A stretch of 7,946 nucleotides of DNA from Draconibacterium sp. Lineage in GTDB: Bacteria; Bacteroidota; Bacteroidia; Bacteroidales; Prolixibacteraceae. Under the pieces are notes generated by a model. The model was not told where the DNA came from and searched no databases. It worked only from the letters and a program-made list of their open reading frames with translations. Every line of letters begins with the position of its first letter. Position 1 is the first letter of the stretch. Shown here piece by piece: positions 6,612-7,946 of this stretch. Both the position numbers and the translations under genes were made by a program. The stretch spans positions 1-7,946 of the forward strand of contig JALUZN010000292.1 of the NCBI GenBank assembly GCA_027011835.1. Reading direction: 5' to 3'.

Positions 6612-7649
6612 ATGAATAAAAAAAGGAGACCTTCTATTCTTATTATTTACACCGGAGGTACCATTGGAATGGTACAACGTCCGCAAACAGGAACATTGGC
6701 TCCGGTTAAGTTTGAACAAATTTTACAGGAAGTTCCCGAACTCAACAAATTTAATTTCAATATAAAAACGGAAGTATTAAATCCGGTAATCGACTCTTCG
6801 AACATGAATCCTGCGCGATGGGTGAAAATCGCAAAAAGAATTGAACGGCGCTATAACGAATTCGACGGATTTGTTGTTTTACACGGAACAGATACAATGG
6901 CATACACAGCTTCGGCATTAAGTTTTATGTTCGACAATTTAGACAAACCAATTGTTTTTACAGGCTCTCAATTACCCATTGGAATGTTAAGAACCGACGG
7001 AAAAGAGAACCTTATAACTTCGGTTGAAATTGCGGCAGCACAACAAAACGGGAAAAGCATTGTGCCGGAAGTATGCATTTATTTCGATTCGAAACTCTAC
7101 CGTGGAAACCGCACAGTTAAGCGCGATTCGGAACTGTTTAGTGCATTCCGCTCGGTTAATTATCCGGCACTCGCCGTTGCCGGTGTCGATATAAAATACA
7201 GTTCCGAATTTATTTTTCACCCTAACAGCAATGGAATTCTGAAGGTAAATACTCAATTCAACGACAATGTTGTCATTTTAAAAATGTTCCCCGGAATGAA
7301 TCAAAATGTATTTCATTCTATTTTATCAATTCCAAACTTAAAAGGGATTATTTTAGAAACATTTGGCTCGGGAAATGTCCCCACATTACGATGGCTGGTA
7401 AACGCAATAAAACGAGCAATTAAGAAAGGAATAATTATATTAAACATTACGCAATGCGAAGGTGGCCGCGTAATTATGGGACAATACGAGACCAGCTTAG
7501 AATTATTAAATGCCGGCGTTGTTTCGGGAAAAGACATGACAGTTGAAGCTGCAATAACCAAGTTGATGTTTTTACTTGGTCAGGGATTAAAAACAGCAGA
7601 GGTAAAAAAATATTTGAATATCAATTTACGAGGCGAAATTAGTGAATAG
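6612..7649 (+). CDS. ansA: Type I (cytoplasmic) L-asparaginase (345 aa)
   Basis: This enzyme hydrolyses L-asparagine to aspartate and ammonia. There is no signal peptide, and the length (345 residues, near the 338 of E. coli AnsA) and sequence style fit the cytoplasmic type I enzyme rather than the periplasmic type II. Catalytic features are the nucleophile T14 in IIYTGGTIGM, DSSNM at 61-65 for substrate binding, the HGTDTMAYTASAL block at 91-103 with T93 and D94, FTGSQLPI at 117-123, and K170 in RGNRTVK, matching the catalytic lysine of the family. Residues 241-345 form the smaller C-terminal domain (GIILETFGSGNVPT, then QCEGGRVIMGQYETSLELLNAGVVSGKDMTVEAA split by a short turn), which in type I enzymes takes part in dimer and tetramer contacts. 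It sits 35 bases after tatD and is probably read from the same promoter. Confidence 0.96.
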   Translation: MNKKRRPSILIIYTGGTIGMVQRPQTGTLAPVKFEQILQEVPELNKFNFNIKTEVLNPVIDSSNMNPARWVKIAKRIERRYNEFDGFVVLHGTDTMAYTASALSFMFDNLDKPIVFTGSQLPIGMLRTDGKENLITSVEIAAAQQNGKSIVPEVCIYFDSKLYRGNRTVKRDSELFSAFRSVNYPALAVAGVDIKYSSEFIFHPNSNGILKVNTQFNDNVVILKMFPGMNQNVFHSILSIPNLKGIILETFGSGNVPTLRWLVNAIKRAIKKGIIILNITQCEGGRVIMGQYETSLELLNAGVVSGKDMTVEAAITKLMFLLGQGLKTAEVKKYLNINLRGEISE

Positions 7650-7676
7650 CACTATTTTTTATTCGCAATTTTTTAT
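7642..7676 (+). terminator. Possible terminator overlapping the asparaginase stop codon
   Basis: GTGAATA (7642-7648) pairs with TATTCGC (7660-7666) with one G-T wobble and an 11-base loop, followed by AATTTTTTATT. The stem begins inside the last two codons and stop of ansA. It is AT-rich and only moderately stable. Confidence 0.4.
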
Positions 7677-7682
7677 TAATTT
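7675..7682 (+). promoter_or_regulatory. Possible -7 element for the tRNA-Ser transcript
   Basis: TTAATTTG at about 7675-7682 differs by one base from the -7 consensus TAnnTTTG and is followed by CAGG, as in many Bacteroidota promoters. It lies about 38 bases before the tRNA. A -33 box is not clear. Confidence 0.35.
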
Positions 7683-7687
7683 GCAGG

Positions 7688-7703
7688 CCTCAATTTTTTG
7701 AGG
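7688..7703 (+). other. Small hairpin in the tRNA-Ser leader
   Basis: CCTCAA (7688-7693) pairs with TTGAGG (7698-7703) around TTTT. No U-tract follows, so it is not a terminator; it lies in the 5' leader that RNase P would remove from the tRNA precursor. Confidence 0.5.
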
Positions 7704-7720
7704 TTCCCAGTAAAAGAACT

Positions 7721-7808
7721 GGAGAGGTGCAGGAGTGGCTTAACTGGCACGCCTGGAAAGCGTGTGTACTGCAAAACGGTACCGAGGGTTCGAATCCCTC
7801 TCTCTCCG
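7721..7808 (+). tRNA. tRNA-Ser (anticodon GGA)
   Basis: The acceptor stem is GGAGAGG (7721-7727) with TCTCTCC (7801-7807), the last pair being G-T, and G7808 is the discriminator. The D arm uses CAG/CTG around GAGTGGCTTAA. The anticodon stem is CACGC (7748-7752) with GCGTG (7760-7764), loop CTGGAAA, giving anticodon GGA at 7755-7757, which reads UCC and UCU. The long variable arm that marks serine tRNAs is clear: GTACTG with CGGTAC around CAAAA. The T arm is GAGGG TTCGAAT CCCTC. The terminal CCA is not encoded (the discriminator is followed by CAG), so it must be added after transcription. A GIY-YIG gene begins 16 bases downstream on the same strand. Confidence 0.97.
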
Positions 7809-7824
7809 CAGAAAGAGAGAAAAA

Positions 7825-7946
7825 ATGAGTTATTTTGCATATATATTGAAAAGTGAATACGATGGCTCTCATTATTATGGCTCGACAAAGAACATTAAAG
7901 AGAGACTGAAAATTCACAACGCAGGGAAAAGCAGATATACTAAAGG
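7825..7946 (+). CDS. GIY-YIG nuclease-family protein, N-terminal part (cut by window end)
   Basis: Forty codons are visible and remain open to the window edge. The sequence begins MSYFAYILKSEYDG, then HYYGSTKNIKERLKIHNAGKS, which follows the GIY-YIG domain order: AYI (residues 5-7) in the GIY position, YYG (17-19) in the YIG position, R27 in the expected catalytic-arginine position after the short helix, and H31-N32-x-G-K as in small UvrC-like/UPF0213-type members. These small stand-alone proteins are predicted endonucleases whose cellular role is mostly unknown. The ATG follows a purine-rich leader (GAAAGAGAGAAAAA) and lies only 16 bases after the tRNA discriminator, so there is no room for a usual promoter and the gene is probably expressed from the tRNA transcript. 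The full protein is likely about 80-100 residues, by family; the C-terminal catalytic glutamate lies outside the window. Confidence 0.85.
   Translation, partial: MSYFAYILKSEYDGSHYYGSTKNIKERLKIHNAGKSRYTK

Noticed and set aside
7676..7917. Two overlapping minus-strand frames across the tRNA, containing GERGIRTLGT and AEREGFEPS
   Set aside because: These are antisense translations of tRNA-Ser, a well-known annotation artefact whose apparent conservation comes only from the tRNA.
7682..7946. Integrated element using tRNA-Ser as attachment site
   Set aside because: No integrase and no repeat of the tRNA 3' end are visible; the window stops too early to test it.

Overview
The window looks like an ordinary piece of chromosome from a Bacteroidota bacterium. 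I favour a marine or sediment Marinilabiliales/Prolixibacteraceae-type organism, but that rank is inference. The DNA is AT-rich, most start codons follow A-rich leaders rather than Shine-Dalgarno sequences, and two intergenic regions carry the Bacteroidota -7 promoter element TAnnTTTG. Several proteins (short AlbA_2 protein, YitT/DUF2179 protein, M23 peptidase with an N-terminal LysM-like region) resemble families common in that phylum. The window holds eight complete protein genes, one gene cut by the right edge, and one tRNA.

Layout. Positions 187-977 carry a NifX/NifB-type cofactor-binding domain protein and a GNAT acetyltransferase, 20 bases apart and probably co-transcribed. A 160-base gap leads to a TTG-initiated AlbA_2 (Schlafen-type) protein with a C-terminal winged-helix-like region (1138-1839). 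A secreted PhoA-family alkaline phosphatase follows (1963-3117). It converges on an envelope M23 metallopeptidase on the minus strand (4485-3196), and the two genes share a strong bidirectional terminator at 3135-3176. Further right on the minus strand is a YitT-family membrane protein (5534-4656). A 277-base divergent intergenic region separates it from a plus-strand pair, tatD-type hydrolase and type I L-asparaginase (5812-7649), with a good promoter in front. The window closes with tRNA-Ser(GGA) at 7721-7808. Sixteen bases after the tRNA, a GIY-YIG nuclease-family gene begins and runs off the edge.

Functionally this is a mix of housekeeping and envelope or nutrient-acquisition genes: phosphate release in the periplasm, peptidoglycan remodelling, asparagine catabolism and nucleic-acid turnover. 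I see no CRISPR array, insertion sequence, prophage, toxin-antitoxin pair or obvious defence island. The part most worth a second look is the right end. There the GIY-YIG gene appears to depend on the tRNA transcript, and its leader can pair with the 3' acceptor strand of the tRNA.
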